DNA of 64,000 nt from Anaerolineae bacterium (lineage in GTDB: Bacteria; Chloroflexota; Anaerolineae; UBA4142; SHND01): positions 62,001-126,000 of the forward strand of contig JAJTXZ010000003.1 of the NCBI GenBank assembly GCA_021463195.1. The letters are read 5' to 3'. The position numbers and the translations under genes are program-made. The notes under the pieces were generated by a model, which did not search any database, was not told where the DNA came from, and saw nothing but the letters and a program-made list of their open reading frames with translations. Positions 9,418 to 17,308 of the stretch are shown here, piece by piece. Positions within the stretch are counted from its first letter, which is position 1, and every line of letters begins with the position of its first letter.

Positions 9418-9990
9418 TTAATGATGCACCATCAAAAAGACGGCGCGTCCGTAACCGCCCAAAATCAAAGTGATTGCCAACATGTCGCGCAAATAATTGC
9501 GCATCGCGGGCGGCTGCGCGAGGTCAAACGCCAGAAAGTAAAGAATCAAAATAAAGAACAGCAGCGCGAGACCGGCGAGCAGCGCAAAGAGTTGATTGGA
9601 ATTGTATTGATGGGTGCGCTGCAAATATAACACGTGATTGGTGAGCGCTTCGCCAATAATCTGGATCAAGAAAATGCCGATGAGCGTGTACACAAATAAT
9701 TCGCCCAAAAATCGGGGATCGTTCCAACCGCCGGTGAGTGCGAGGACCGCGAGCGGCAGGCTCAGCGTAAATACAACGCCAATCAAAACGCGCTGCATCA
9801 AATTTTGCAAGACAGTCGGCGCAATGTCTTGCAGGGTATAGGCGAAGAATTTGCGCGGCAGATAAATTGAAATAAACGTCATGAGCGCCGCTAACGCGGC
9901 GGCAAAGGGCGTCATTGCCGCGTTGACGCTTGAAACGCTGACTGCATACAAACTCGCGGTCAATAACGCGATCAATAAAGCATACAGCAT
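9418..9990 (-). CDS. Small polytopic membrane protein of unknown function
   Basis: I do not recognise this 190-residue protein. It has about five hydrophobic segments: the N-terminus, a second at ~25-45, then ~70-90, ~100-125 and ~140-165, with a last short one near 175-188. It has no Cys/His cluster and no known motif. A GAGGA ribosome-binding site lies about eight bases before the ATG at 9990. The nearest genes are the metallopeptidase (same strand, 131 bp downstream) and an insertion sequence behind it, so context offers no function. Confidence 0.6.
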   Translation of the reverse strand: MLYALLIALLTASLYAVSVSSVNAAMTPFAAALAALMTFISIYLPRKFFAYTLQDIAPTVLQNLMQRVLIGVVFTLSLPLAVLALTGGWNDPRFLGELFVYTLIGIFLIQIIGEALTNHVLYLQRTHQYNSNQLFALLAGLALLFFILILYFLAFDLAQPPAMRNYLRDMLAITLILGGYGRAVFLMVHH

Positions 9991-10101
9991 AATAATTTGT
10001 CCTCGGTGAAATAATCACATTGTAAGCGCGAACGGCGATTTCTCAGCTCTTGGGCAATGCGGTCTATATGATGCGAATAAACGTCAAAATTTTTTTTCTG
10101 G

Positions 10102-10190
10102 CCCAGACCCCAAGAGTTTTTGAAAACTCTTGGGGTCTGGGAATCCGCTGCGTTTTCGAGGTGTGAAAAATCATCGGGAATTTTTCTGGT
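10102..10190. repeat. Dispersed palindromic repeat, copy 1
   Basis: Two perfect 19-bp arms (10102-10120 and 10123-10141; outer sequence CCCAGACCCC) enclose a 2-nt loop. About 45 bp of conserved right flank follows (ATCCGCTGCGTTTTCGAG...), which is shared with the copies at 11346 and 37786. It is A/T-tailed and could act as a terminator. Copy 2 follows in tandem and is split by the IS element. Confidence 0.8.
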
Positions 10191-10215
10191 GACTATCCTG
10201 ATTTTCAGACCCTAA
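10191..10215. repeat. Dispersed palindromic repeat, copy 2, left fragment (interrupted by IS)
   Basis: The sequence CTGGTGACTATCCTG...CAGACCCTAA matches the left flank and first arm of the repeat at 37767-37800. It stops exactly at the IS boundary. The other half resumes at 11346 with TAAGGGTTTTCG. Joining the two halves over the shared TAA regenerates a palindromic arm, so the IS inserted here. Confidence 0.8.
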
Positions 10216-10223
10216 TAGACAAC

Positions 10224-11311
10224 TCAAATAAACATCGCACGAATGGTGTTATAGCCGTATGAATCCAGAAAGGAGGATGTAAAGCGTGTGCGGCTCAAAT
10301 AATTTTCAAATTGATCCGCAAGCGGATCTATCTGCGCCTGTGTATGGTTGTGACTCACCGCGCGTCGCGCGGCTTTCCAGACATGTTCTTGGGGATTCAG
10401 TTCCGGAGTCGCGACGGGATACCAAATGATTTCTAAACGCGGATTCTCTTGTAACACACGGTCAATCGCCGCGCCACGATGCCAGGGTGCGCGATCCCAA
10501 AAATAGAGAATGGGCACGTCGGGATAGGTCTCTAATACACAATTCAAATAAAATGCGGTGGTCGCACTGTTCAATCTCTCCGCGCGGAGAACGAGTTCTT
10601 CGCCGGTCTGCAAATTCAACGTGCCATAAAAGTTCGTCTTGGTGCGATTGGCATCCACGCGCACGGTCGGGGTTTGTCCTTGCCGCGCCCACACCTTTTG
10701 GGTAGTCGCTTGCAAATACATGGACGCTTCATCTTCCGTTAGGATGACCGTTTGCGGCGTTTCTTGCGCCGTGTCAATGAGTTTTTTTCGACCATTTCTT
10801 GAAACGCCGCAATGTCAGCGGGCCGTTGCGACTTGAAGACTTTTTCCGTGCGCTGATAACTGAACCCGCAGGCATACAACAAGTTGTAATACGAATTGCG
10901 GCTTTGATACTCCACGCCATACCAGCGCCGCAGCGCGACTTGCATGTCTTCGACCGTCCAGAACTGACCGTTGGCAGAATGGGTCGCTGTGCCAAGAATT
11001 TGTTGCGGTGTGAATTGCTGCAGCCGCGCTTCCACTTCTTGGCGTTGGTCCGGCGTGAGTTTGGCGGAGTTGCCGCCAGCGCGATGATCCAGCAAACCTG
11101 CGAGACCCGCCGTGCGATAGGCACGCACCCATTCGCGCAAACTGGAGATGCTACAGCCCGTTGCCTTGAGAATCGTTTGCAGCGGAGTCGCCGTACCATA
11201 GAGGCGCACGGCTTGATAGCGGATTTTGGTGTCGCCGTCGGAACAGGCATCATAGGCGCGCCCCAGTTCGCCAACTTGCTTTGCGGTTAACTTGAATTTA
11301 CGTTCAGCCAT
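10224..11311 (-). CDS. IS630-family transposase, expressed by -1 ribosomal frameshift
   Basis: The first frame (start 11311, MAERKFKLTAKQVGEL) encodes the helix-turn-helix/winged-helix DNA-binding part and ends after ~190 codons near 10739. The second frame carries the DDE nuclease: LTEDEAS (first Asp), FWDRAPWHRG (second Asp) and TPELNPQEHVWK (Glu). LTEDEAS lies upstream of any start codon in its own frame, so the domain is reached only by shifting frame. The overlap contains A AAA AAC in the correct zero-frame register at 10787-10781. Shifting there gives ...EMVEKKLIDTAQETPQTVILTEDEAS, a continuous IS630 protein of ~360 residues. Gene and element ends are intact, so this is programmed frameshifting rather than decay. 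Confidence 0.88.
10781..10787 (-). other. -1 ribosomal frameshift heptamer A AAA AAC
   Basis: On the - strand the zero-frame codons are GTC GAA AAA AAC, so the heptamer has the canonical X XXY YYZ register. It lies inside the overlap of the two transposase frames, upstream of the zero-frame stop. Confidence 0.8.
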
Positions 11312-11345
11312 ACCCTCATCATACGACTTTTAGTTGAGTTGTCTA

Positions 11346-11425
11346 TAAGGGTTTTCGAAAACCCTTAGGGTCTGGAAATCCGCTGCGTTTTCGAGATGTG
11401 AAAAATCATCGGAAATTTTTCCATT
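11346..11425. repeat. Dispersed palindromic repeat, copy 2, right fragment
   Basis: The fragment begins TAAGGGTTTTCGAAAACCC, continues with the GGGTCTGG arm and then the conserved flank ATCCGCTGCGTTTTCGAGATGTG. It is nearly identical to the right side of copies 1 and 3. It is the displaced half of the repeat that begins at 10191. Confidence 0.8.
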
Positions 11426-11453
11426 GACAAATGCCGTAACTCCATTTTATAAT
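11424..11453 (+). promoter_or_regulatory. Sigma-70 promoter upstream of the ABC importer
   Basis: TTGACA (11424-11429), an 18-bp spacer and TATAAT (11448-11453) form consensus-quality boxes, partly inside the end of the palindromic repeat. The start point would be near 11460, giving a ~280-nt leader before the binding-protein gene. The remaining 11454-11739 spacer holds only the repeat at 11604-11682 and a good SD (AGGAGGAG) before 11740. Confidence 0.6.
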
Positions 11454-11603
11454 GCGGACATCCTCAAACCGCATGATTTTTTTCGCTTGTCCTCATATCA
11501 TCCGCTTCGATATTGGCTCGTCACTGATAAGGAGGTGCCGCCGCCCCAATATTTTGTTGCCGACCTACGACTGGCTCTATTTCTTGCGCCTAGATGATTC
11601 ACT

Positions 11604-11682
11604 GATGTTACGCCATAGTAGGGCAAATTTGAAATTTGCCGTACGTTTGCGCTCTATTTTTTAGCGAATGCGCGTAACGTGA
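11604..11682. repeat. Short dispersed element with terminal inverted repeats (uninterrupted copy)
   Basis: The ends are GATGTTACGC (11604) and GCGTAACGTGA (to 11682), which are inverted relative to each other. Inside are the palindrome GGCAAATTTGAAATTTGCC and the block TTTTTTAGCGAATGCGCG. The same element occurs inverted at 24195-24365, where a second element is inserted in it. Confidence 0.75.
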
Positions 11683-11739
11683 ATGATTCACTCATCGCGC
11701 GAGAGACGGAAGAAATAAAAAAAACTCAGGAGGAGAAGA

Positions 11740-13530
11740 ATGAAGCGCGTTTTTTTTAAACGCAGTTTGATGTTACTCACTCTCGTCGCGGCGTTGGCGT
11801 TTGTGGCGGCGTGCGCGCCCGCCGTTTCGCCCACTACGTCGCCGCCGACCGCCGCGCCAGCGCAACCCACTGCCGCGCCGGCGCAACCCACCGCCGCGCC
11901 AGCTGCGCCCACTGAAGCGCCCAAGCCAACCGAAGCGCCTGCGGCGAGTGGCAACAAAGTTATTAGCATCGCGTATACGCAAGAAGCGAATAGTTTGAGT
12001 CCGCTCTATACCAATCAATGGTTCACCGCGAATTTGTTTGATTTGTTTCTTGACAACGCGTTGATTACGTTCAACGATAAAAACGAACCGCTGCCATGGA
12101 TTGCGCGCGAGATTCCGACTGTGGAAAATGGCGGCATCTCGTCCGATGGCACGGTGATTACGTTCAAACTGCGCGATGATGTCAAGTGGTCAGACGGCAC
12201 GCCGCTGACAGCGGATGATTATGTCTTTACGTACGATATGATTATGAGCGACAAGAATACCGTGACCAGTCGCGATCCGTTCGAATCAGTGGTTGAGAGC
12301 GTGAAAGCGGCGGACAAGAATACGCTGGTGGTCACGTTCAAAGAGCCGTACGCGCCATGGATGACGGGCATTTTTAGCCGCGTCAATAGCACGGTGGCGT
12401 TGCCCAAACATATTTTGGAACCGGTGTTCCAAAAAGATGGCACGCTGGATAATGCGGAATGGAATCGCGCCCCGACCGTTGGTGTCGGTCCATTCTTGTT
12501 CAAAGAATGGGAGACTGGCAGTCATCTCACGTTTGAAGCGAATCCCGATTTTTGGTTGGGCAAACCAAAAGTAAATCAGATTTTCTTTCGTATCGTGCCG
12601 GATGATGCCGCGCAGCTCGCCGCCATTAAAGCAGGCGATGTGGACATTGGCGTTTTCATCAGCCCCTCCGACGTACCCGACCTGGAGAAACTTGGCACGG
12701 TGGAAATCGCCAAAGTGCAATCAGGTTACAAAGAATCATGGTACTTTAATCTGAGCGCGGAAGGAACGACCAAAGGACATCCCGCGCTGCAAGATGCTAA
12801 TGTGCGCCGCGCGGTGGTGATGGCGGTGGACCGCGACAAGATTACGCAAGAATTGTTGTTTGGCTTGACCAAGCCCGCGCTCACATTTTGGGATGGCATG
12901 GCACAGGCGGACCCCAATATTCAACCGATCAAGTTTGACCCTGCAGGCGCCAAAGACTTGCTTGACGCCGCCGGCTGGAAAGTGGGCGCGGATGGCATTC
13001 GCGAAAAAGATGGCGTGAAATTAAAATTGCGTTATCGGACGACGACGCGCGAAATTCGCAAAAATACACAGGCGATTGTGCAGCAGCAATGGAAAGATGT
13101 GGGCATTGACGCCGAACTGTTAACCGATCCGTCGGATGTCTTTTTCAATAGTTATGGCGACAAGGGTCCCGTGGCGACGGGCCAATACGATGTTGCCCAA
13201 TGGTCGAATTCGCCGTTATTCCCGGACCCCGATACGTCCGCGTGGTTGTGCAGCGAGATTCCATCGGACAGTAATCCGCCCGGCAATAACTGGCAATTCT
13301 TTTGCGACAAAGATTTGGATGCGCTGTTCCAACAGCAAACCAGGACGGTGGACGCCAAAGCGCGCACTGAACTTTTCCACCAAATCCAACAGATTATCGC
13401 GGACAAAGTATATTGGGCGAGTATCTGGGATGACCCGGATTTGTGGACCATCTCCAAGAAACTCTCGGATGTCAAGTTCTCGGGCGCGACTCCATTCTGG
13501 AACGTGTTCGAATGGGACAAGACACAATAA
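11740..13530 (+). CDS. ABC importer substrate-binding lipoprotein, family 5 (peptide/nickel type)
   Basis: This 596-residue extracytoplasmic solute-binding protein delivers oligopeptides or similar ligands to the permeases encoded next. The signal peptide ends in a lipobox (FVAAC, Cys ~24), so the mature protein is lipid-anchored. A linker of repeated PTAAPAQ/PTEAP units follows to about residue 70. The SBP_bac_5 body then has WSDGTPLTADDYVFTYD and VGVGPFLFKEWETG, both typical family blocks. A strong SD (AGGAGGAG) precedes the ATG. A hairpin follows the gene, which would favour excess binding protein over permease. The exact ligand cannot be told from the sequence. Confidence 0.92.
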   Translation: MKRVFFKRSLMLLTLVAALAFVAACAPAVSPTTSPPTAAPAQPTAAPAQPTAAPAAPTEAPKPTEAPAASGNKVISIAYTQEANSLSPLYTNQWFTANLFDLFLDNALITFNDKNEPLPWIAREIPTVENGGISSDGTVITFKLRDDVKWSDGTPLTADDYVFTYDMIMSDKNTVTSRDPFESVVESVKAADKNTLVVTFKEPYAPWMTGIFSRVNSTVALPKHILEPVFQKDGTLDNAEWNRAPTVGVGPFLFKEWETGSHLTFEANPDFWLGKPKVNQIFFRIVPDDAAQLAAIKAGDVDIGVFISPSDVPDLEKLGTVEIAKVQSGYKESWYFNLSAEGTTKGHPALQDANVRRAVVMAVDRDKITQELLFGLTKPALTFWDGMAQADPNIQPIKFDPAGAKDLLDAAGWKVGADGIREKDGVKLKLRYRTTTREIRKNTQAIVQQQWKDVGIDAELLTDPSDVFFNSYGDKGPVATGQYDVAQWSNSPLFPDPDTSAWLCSEIPSDSNPPGNNWQFFCDKDLDALFQQQTRTVDAKARTELFHQIQQIIADKVYWASIWDDPDLWTISKKLSDVKFSGATPFWNVFEWDKTQ

Positions 13531-13540
13531 GCTGAATGTG

Positions 13541-13592
13541 ACCCTGACAGGTTTGGCGCGCGGTCAAGCTGCGCTAAACTTGTCAGGGTTTT
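13541..13592 (+). terminator. Intra-operon hairpin (attenuator or 3' stabiliser)
   Basis: Arms 13541-13554 and 13576-13589 pair over 14 bp with one G-U, followed by only four T. It lies in the short gap between the binding protein and the first permease, so partial termination or mRNA protection is more likely than full termination. Confidence 0.55.
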
Positions 13593-13598
13593 GAGCTC

Positions 13599-14633
13599 AT
13601 GGGCAGATACATTCTTCGCCGCGTGTTACAGGCGATTCCTCTGTTGTTTCTCATCAGCGTCATTGTCTTTGCGCTCATCATGAATATGGGCGACCCGCTC
13701 ATCGCGTTTGCAGGACGGAATGGACAGGTCAAAGGCAAAGACCGTGAGCGTTTGATTCGGCAGCTCGGGCTTGACCAACCGATTCATATGCAATATTTGG
13801 TGTGGCTGATTGGAAATGATTGGATGAAAATTGATGTGGATGGCGACGGCGTGCCGGACAAGTTCGGCGAACGACGCGGCATCTTGCGCGGCGATTTGGG
13901 GACTTCGGTGGTGACGCGTCAACCGGTGACCAAAATGATCGCCGACCGTTTGCCCAATACGCTTTTGCTCATGCTCACCGCTGAAGTGGTCATTATCGTT
14001 TTTGCGTTATTGTTGGGCGTTTCTTCCGCGCTAAAACAGTATTCGTGGTACGACAATATTTTTACGGGATTATCTTTTGTGGGCTATTCGATGCCCGTGC
14101 CGCTTTTGGCGCTCGGCTTGATTTATATTTTCGGCGTATATTTGAAACGCGCGGGTCTGCCTTACTTTCCGACGGTGGGCATGTTTGAACCTTCCGCCGG
14201 AAAAACGTTCATGCAGTTGATTTGGCACATGGCGCTGCCCGTTGCGACTTTATCCATTATTTCGATTGCGGCGTACAGCCGCTTTATTCGGTCCAATATG
14301 TTGGAGGTCGCCAGTCAAGATTATATGCGGACCGCGCGCGCGAAAGGTTTGCCAGAGCGGCTTGTGCTGATCAAGCACGCGCTCAAAAACGCGGCGCTGC
14401 CGATTGTGACGCTGATTGGTTTGGATTTGGGTTTTTTGCTCGCGGGCGCGCTGGTGACCGAAACAATTTTTTCGTGGCCCGGCATGGGACGTTTGTTTTA
14501 TGACCATGCGTTAAAATCCGATTTGCCGGTGCTGATGGGAATCTTGATGTTGATTTCGGTCTCGGTTGTCTTTTTTCAAATTGTCACCGACGTTACGTAC
14601 ACGTTTCTCGACCCGCGCATTCGATATCACTGA
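13599..14633 (+). CDS. ABC importer permease, DppB/OppB type
   Basis: This inner-membrane permease has 344 residues and about six transmembrane helices. The N-terminus MGRYILRRVLQAIPLLFLISV is typical of DppB-like subunits. The EAA loop, which contacts the ATPase, is recognisable as DYMRTARAKGLPERLVLIKHALKNA. Between helix 1 and helix 2 there is an inserted Asp-rich stretch (DVDGDGVPDKFGE), which looks like a calcium-binding dockerin/EF-type loop on the outer face; that reading is a guess. It forms the channel with the DppC-like protein that follows. No ATPase gene accompanies them here, so the ATP-binding subunits must be encoded elsewhere. Confidence 0.92.
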   Translation: MGRYILRRVLQAIPLLFLISVIVFALIMNMGDPLIAFAGRNGQVKGKDRERLIRQLGLDQPIHMQYLVWLIGNDWMKIDVDGDGVPDKFGERRGILRGDLGTSVVTRQPVTKMIADRLPNTLLLMLTAEVVIIVFALLLGVSSALKQYSWYDNIFTGLSFVGYSMPVPLLALGLIYIFGVYLKRAGLPYFPTVGMFEPSAGKTFMQLIWHMALPVATLSIISIAAYSRFIRSNMLEVASQDYMRTARAKGLPERLVLIKHALKNAALPIVTLIGLDLGFLLAGALVTETIFSWPGMGRLFYDHALKSDLPVLMGILMLISVSVVFFQIVTDVTYTFLDPRIRYH

Positions 14634-14724
14634 ATAGCTTTTAATTCGGCAAGGCAAAAGGACAAAGCATTCACCCGCGGCTCGCCCGGCGCGCGTCGCG
14701 AATGCTCGCTTCCTGCCAACACGC

Positions 14725-15669
14725 ATGACGACTCTTGCCAAAGCGGCGCTCGCCGCGCAATCCAAGACGCCGCCGCAAGTTTTATCGCCAAAACAACTCG
14801 CTTGGCGCAAATTGAAACGGAATCGCGCGGCGATGTTCGGCCTATTCTTGCTGGGCTTGCTGTTGGCGTACATCCTCATCGGCTCGTTTATTTTTTCCGA
14901 AGATTATGCCAATCACACTGACTTGAGCAATCGCTTGCAGGCGCCTTCGGCGGCGCATCCGTTCGGGACCGACCCGATTGGCCGCGATATTATGGCGCGG
15001 ACGATTTATGGCGGACAGATTTCGCTGCTCATTGGCGTCGCGGCGGTAGCGATTGCGATGGTGGTGGGCGTGTTGGTCGGCGCGTTCGCCGGCTATTACA
15101 GCGGCGCGGTGGACAGCGTGTTGATGCGCTTTACCGAAGCGGTGTTGAATATTCCCACGCTGTTCCTTTTGATTATCGCGGCAAAATACGCGGGCGATAA
15201 AATTCAAAACTTTGATTTGTTCGGACGCGAATTTAGCGGCAGTCTCATTGTCATTATTTTGATTATCGGTTTCACAAGTTGGATGTACTTGGCGCGCATT
15301 GTGCGGTCCGAATTTTTGTCGCTCAAAGAACGCGAATATGTCACAGCGGCGCGCGCGTTGGGCGTAAGAAATTCGCGCATTATCTTTCGGCATGTGCTGC
15401 CCAATACGACCGCGCCAATTATTGTGGCGGTCACGTTGGGCATTGCGACGGCGATTCTGTCCGAAGCGTACATCAGTTTTTTGGGCTTGGGCGTGCGCGC
15501 GCCGACGGCGACGTGGGGCAATATGCTCGAAGATGCGACGCGCTATATCGAGAGCGCGCCGCATATCTGGTTTTTTCCGGGTTTGCTGATTTTAATCACC
15601 GTGCTGGCGATTAATTTTTTGGGCGACGGCTTGCGCGATGCGCTCGACCCGAGAACGCTGGTGGAATAA
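14725..15669 (+). CDS. ABC importer permease, DppC/OppC type
   Basis: This is the second permease of the peptide-type importer, with 314 residues. A cytosolic N-terminal leader (~30 residues, including LSPKQLAWRKLKRNRAAMFG) precedes helix 1, as in DppC. The conserved HPFGTDPIGRDIMAR block follows, then the EAA loop REYVTAARALGVRNSRIIFRH. The C-terminus GDGLRDALDPRT is also family-typical. It lies 91 bp after the dppB-like gene and is closed by a clear terminator. No SD is obvious before the ATG at 14725. Function follows from the family; the ligand is unknown. Confidence 0.92.
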   Translation: MTTLAKAALAAQSKTPPQVLSPKQLAWRKLKRNRAAMFGLFLLGLLLAYILIGSFIFSEDYANHTDLSNRLQAPSAAHPFGTDPIGRDIMARTIYGGQISLLIGVAAVAIAMVVGVLVGAFAGYYSGAVDSVLMRFTEAVLNIPTLFLLIIAAKYAGDKIQNFDLFGREFSGSLIVIILIIGFTSWMYLARIVRSEFLSLKEREYVTAARALGVRNSRIIFRHVLPNTTAPIIVAVTLGIATAILSEAYISFLGLGVRAPTATWGNMLEDATRYIESAPHIWFFPGLLILITVLAINFLGDGLRDALDPRTLVE

Positions 15670-15703
15670 AAAAATCGCTCGCGCAAGCGGGCGATTTTTT
15701 TTT
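15668..15703 (+). terminator. Terminator of the ABC importer operon
   Basis: Arms 15668-15682 and 15687-15701 have one G-U pair and a 4-nt loop (GCAA). A-rich and T-rich ends give a standard Rho-independent form directly after the dppC-like stop codon. Confidence 0.85.
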
Positions 15704-15737
15704 GCGCGCGCATAAAAATTCAAGGAGCCAAAAAAGT

Positions 15738-16544
15738 ATGACCAAATATCGTTATGATGAATTGACCTGGCTGGAAGCGCGGGACGCGGCGGCGGCGCAA
15801 AAAGCCATTCTCATTCCCATCGGTTCGATTGAAGACCATGGGCCGCATTTGCCGTTGAATACGGATAATTTGATTGTCGAAGCGGTGTGCTTTGAAGTGG
15901 CGCGGCGCGCGCCGGCTGAAATTTTATCGCTGCCGGTTTTGCCCGTTGGTTTTGAAGAGCATCACATGGATTTCCCCGGTTCGCTCACGTCCTCTATGGA
16001 GACGCTGCTCGCGTTTTTCGCGGACGCGGCGATTAGCGTCGCGCGACACGGTTTTACGCACATCATGCTCGTCAATGGACACGGCTCGAATTCGTCATTA
16101 GTGGAATTGGCGGCGCGCAAAGCGGTTTTGCAAACGGGCGCGGTGGTGGGCGCAATGGCAGGGAACGCGGCGGTGGATGATGTGTTGATTCGCGATTTGA
16201 TCGCGCAGCAGCGGCGGTCCGAACATGGCGGCATCGGTCACGCCTGCGAATTTGAAACGTCGCTGCTGCTGCACTTGCGTCCCGATTTGGTGCGGATGGA
16301 TTTGGCGACGCGCGAGATGGGCGTGCCGAATTTGAAATATTTTAATTGGGACCATCCCAAGCCCGCCGCGTATGCGTGGATGGATTGGTGGTCGCGCTTT
16401 TCCAAAACCGGCGTTGCCGGCGATCCGACGGTGGCAACGCGCGAATTTGGCGAGCTGATGTTTAACGCCACAGTGGAGCGTCTGCTTGAACTGATGCGTG
16501 AATTCAAACAAATTCCAATCAAGCCGCGCCGCGATTGGCATTGA
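15738..16544 (+). CDS. Creatininase-family amidohydrolase
   Basis: This metal-dependent amidohydrolase of the creatininase family has ~268 residues. The family includes creatininase, MftE and formamide hydrolases of pyrimidine or riboflavin-type pathways. Metal ligands are visible in SIEDHGPHLP (Glu, His), the Asp of NTDN, and VNGHGSN (His), with a later Glu in HACEFETS. The start is ATG 15738, with AAGGAG (15722-15727) upstream; the same frame continues 12 codons upstream into the terminator region. It stands between the importer operon and a convergent gene and is probably its own transcript. It could process the imported substrate, but that is only a neighbour-based guess. Confidence 0.85.
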   Translation: MTKYRYDELTWLEARDAAAAQKAILIPIGSIEDHGPHLPLNTDNLIVEAVCFEVARRAPAEILSLPVLPVGFEEHHMDFPGSLTSSMETLLAFFADAAISVARHGFTHIMLVNGHGSNSSLVELAARKAVLQTGAVVGAMAGNAAVDDVLIRDLIAQQRRSEHGGIGHACEFETSLLLHLRPDLVRMDLATREMGVPNLKYFNWDHPKPAAYAWMDWWSRFSKTGVAGDPTVATREFGELMFNATVERLLELMREFKQIPIKPRRDWH

Positions 16545-16576
16545 AACAGAATGCGGTTGACGCGCCGCGGCTTGAA

Positions 16577-17308
16577 TCAAGCCGCCAGGTCATTTGTTTC
16601 GCGCAAGAGAGCATTGGCGGTTGAGCGCAAATCCACCGCCAACGCGTTCAGCGCGTGCGGTTTGTATTGAATGTGACGCAAGCCGGCGATATCGAACGGA
16701 ATATCTTGCGCGTCTTGCACGAGCAAAATCACTTTTTTGCCGAGCGCGTGCGCGTAACCGATTTCGTAAAACACATTCGGATTTTTGCCGGTGGTATCGG
16801 CGACAATGAATTGCGCGCGCGCGATTTGCGTAAAGATAGCGTCAACAATGCGTTCGACGGTGTGCGCGTCTTTGGCGTGTTCAACGCGGCAGCGGATATT
16901 CTCGAGCGTCGGCTTGATTGTCCGCTCATAGATGACAAAATTTTCTTCGCGGAACGGCATCAGCACAAATACAAACGGCTTGTCGTTCGTTTGGCGCGCG
17001 CGCTGCTGCTGTTTGCTGAGCAAAAAGCGCAAGCGGTCCAAATCGGGTCCGACATCTTGATAAAAACTGCGCGTGCCTTCGATGCGGCGCGTGAGGTCAA
17101 CGACAAAATCGAGGTTTTGGCGCGTTTCGTACGTGTCGAGCAGCGCGCGATAAAAAGCGAATTCATCGCCATTGCGTTTGCCCAAAACGATGGGCATCCC
17201 GCGCAAGACGGTGTCGCGTTGCTCGCTGGTTAGACCGCGCGCCAAAATCTGCGCGAGGACGGATAAAATACTTTGAACTTGGTCCAGTTCATGCACTGGG
17301 TTGAGCAT
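16577..17308 (-). CDS. TIR/nucleoside-deoxyribosyltransferase-like protein of unknown function
   Basis: This 243-residue protein has an N-terminal helical part (~1-105). From ~110 to the end a Rossmann-like domain carries FVFVLMPFREENF, then IFTQIARAQFIVADTTGKNPNVFYEIGYAHALGKKVILLVQ. That pattern (strand-MPF, alternating ADxTGxNPNVFYExGYAHALGK) is the signature of TIR-like/nucleoside 2-deoxyribosyltransferase-like domains. Several such domains bind or cleave NAD-type nucleotides in antiphage systems. I chose ATG 17308; its start overlaps the stop of the upstream gene by 20 bp, so the two are translationally coupled. The catalytic role is not proven; the conserved Glu in FYEIGYAHA is the likely active-site or ligand residue. 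Confidence 0.7.
   Translation of the reverse strand: MLNPVHELDQVQSILSVLAQILARGLTSEQRDTVLRGMPIVLGKRNGDEFAFYRALLDTYETRQNLDFVVDLTRRIEGTRSFYQDVGPDLDRLRFLLSKQQQRARQTNDKPFVFVLMPFREENFVIYERTIKPTLENIRCRVEHAKDAHTVERIVDAIFTQIARAQFIVADTTGKNPNVFYEIGYAHALGKKVILLVQDAQDIPFDIAGLRHIQYKPHALNALAVDLRSTANALLRETNDLAA

Larger units (their letters stand above)
10216..11345 (-). mobile_element. IS630-family insertion sequence, 1130 bp, apparently complete
   Basis: The terminal inverted repeats are perfect for 12 bp (TAGACAACTCAA at 10216-10227; its complement at 11334-11345) and continue with mismatches to about 27 bp. The flanks are TAA on both sides (10213-10215 and 11346-11348), which fits an IS630/Tc1-type TA target duplication. 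The element carries one transposase read in two frames on the - strand. It landed in the centre-left of a genomic palindrome. Both ends and the slippery site are intact, so it may still be active. Confidence 0.9.

Noticed and set aside
11452-11664. Small + strand open frame between the IS and the ABC importer
   Set aside because: It crosses a repeat element and lies in the predicted leader; no SD, no similarity to a known small protein.
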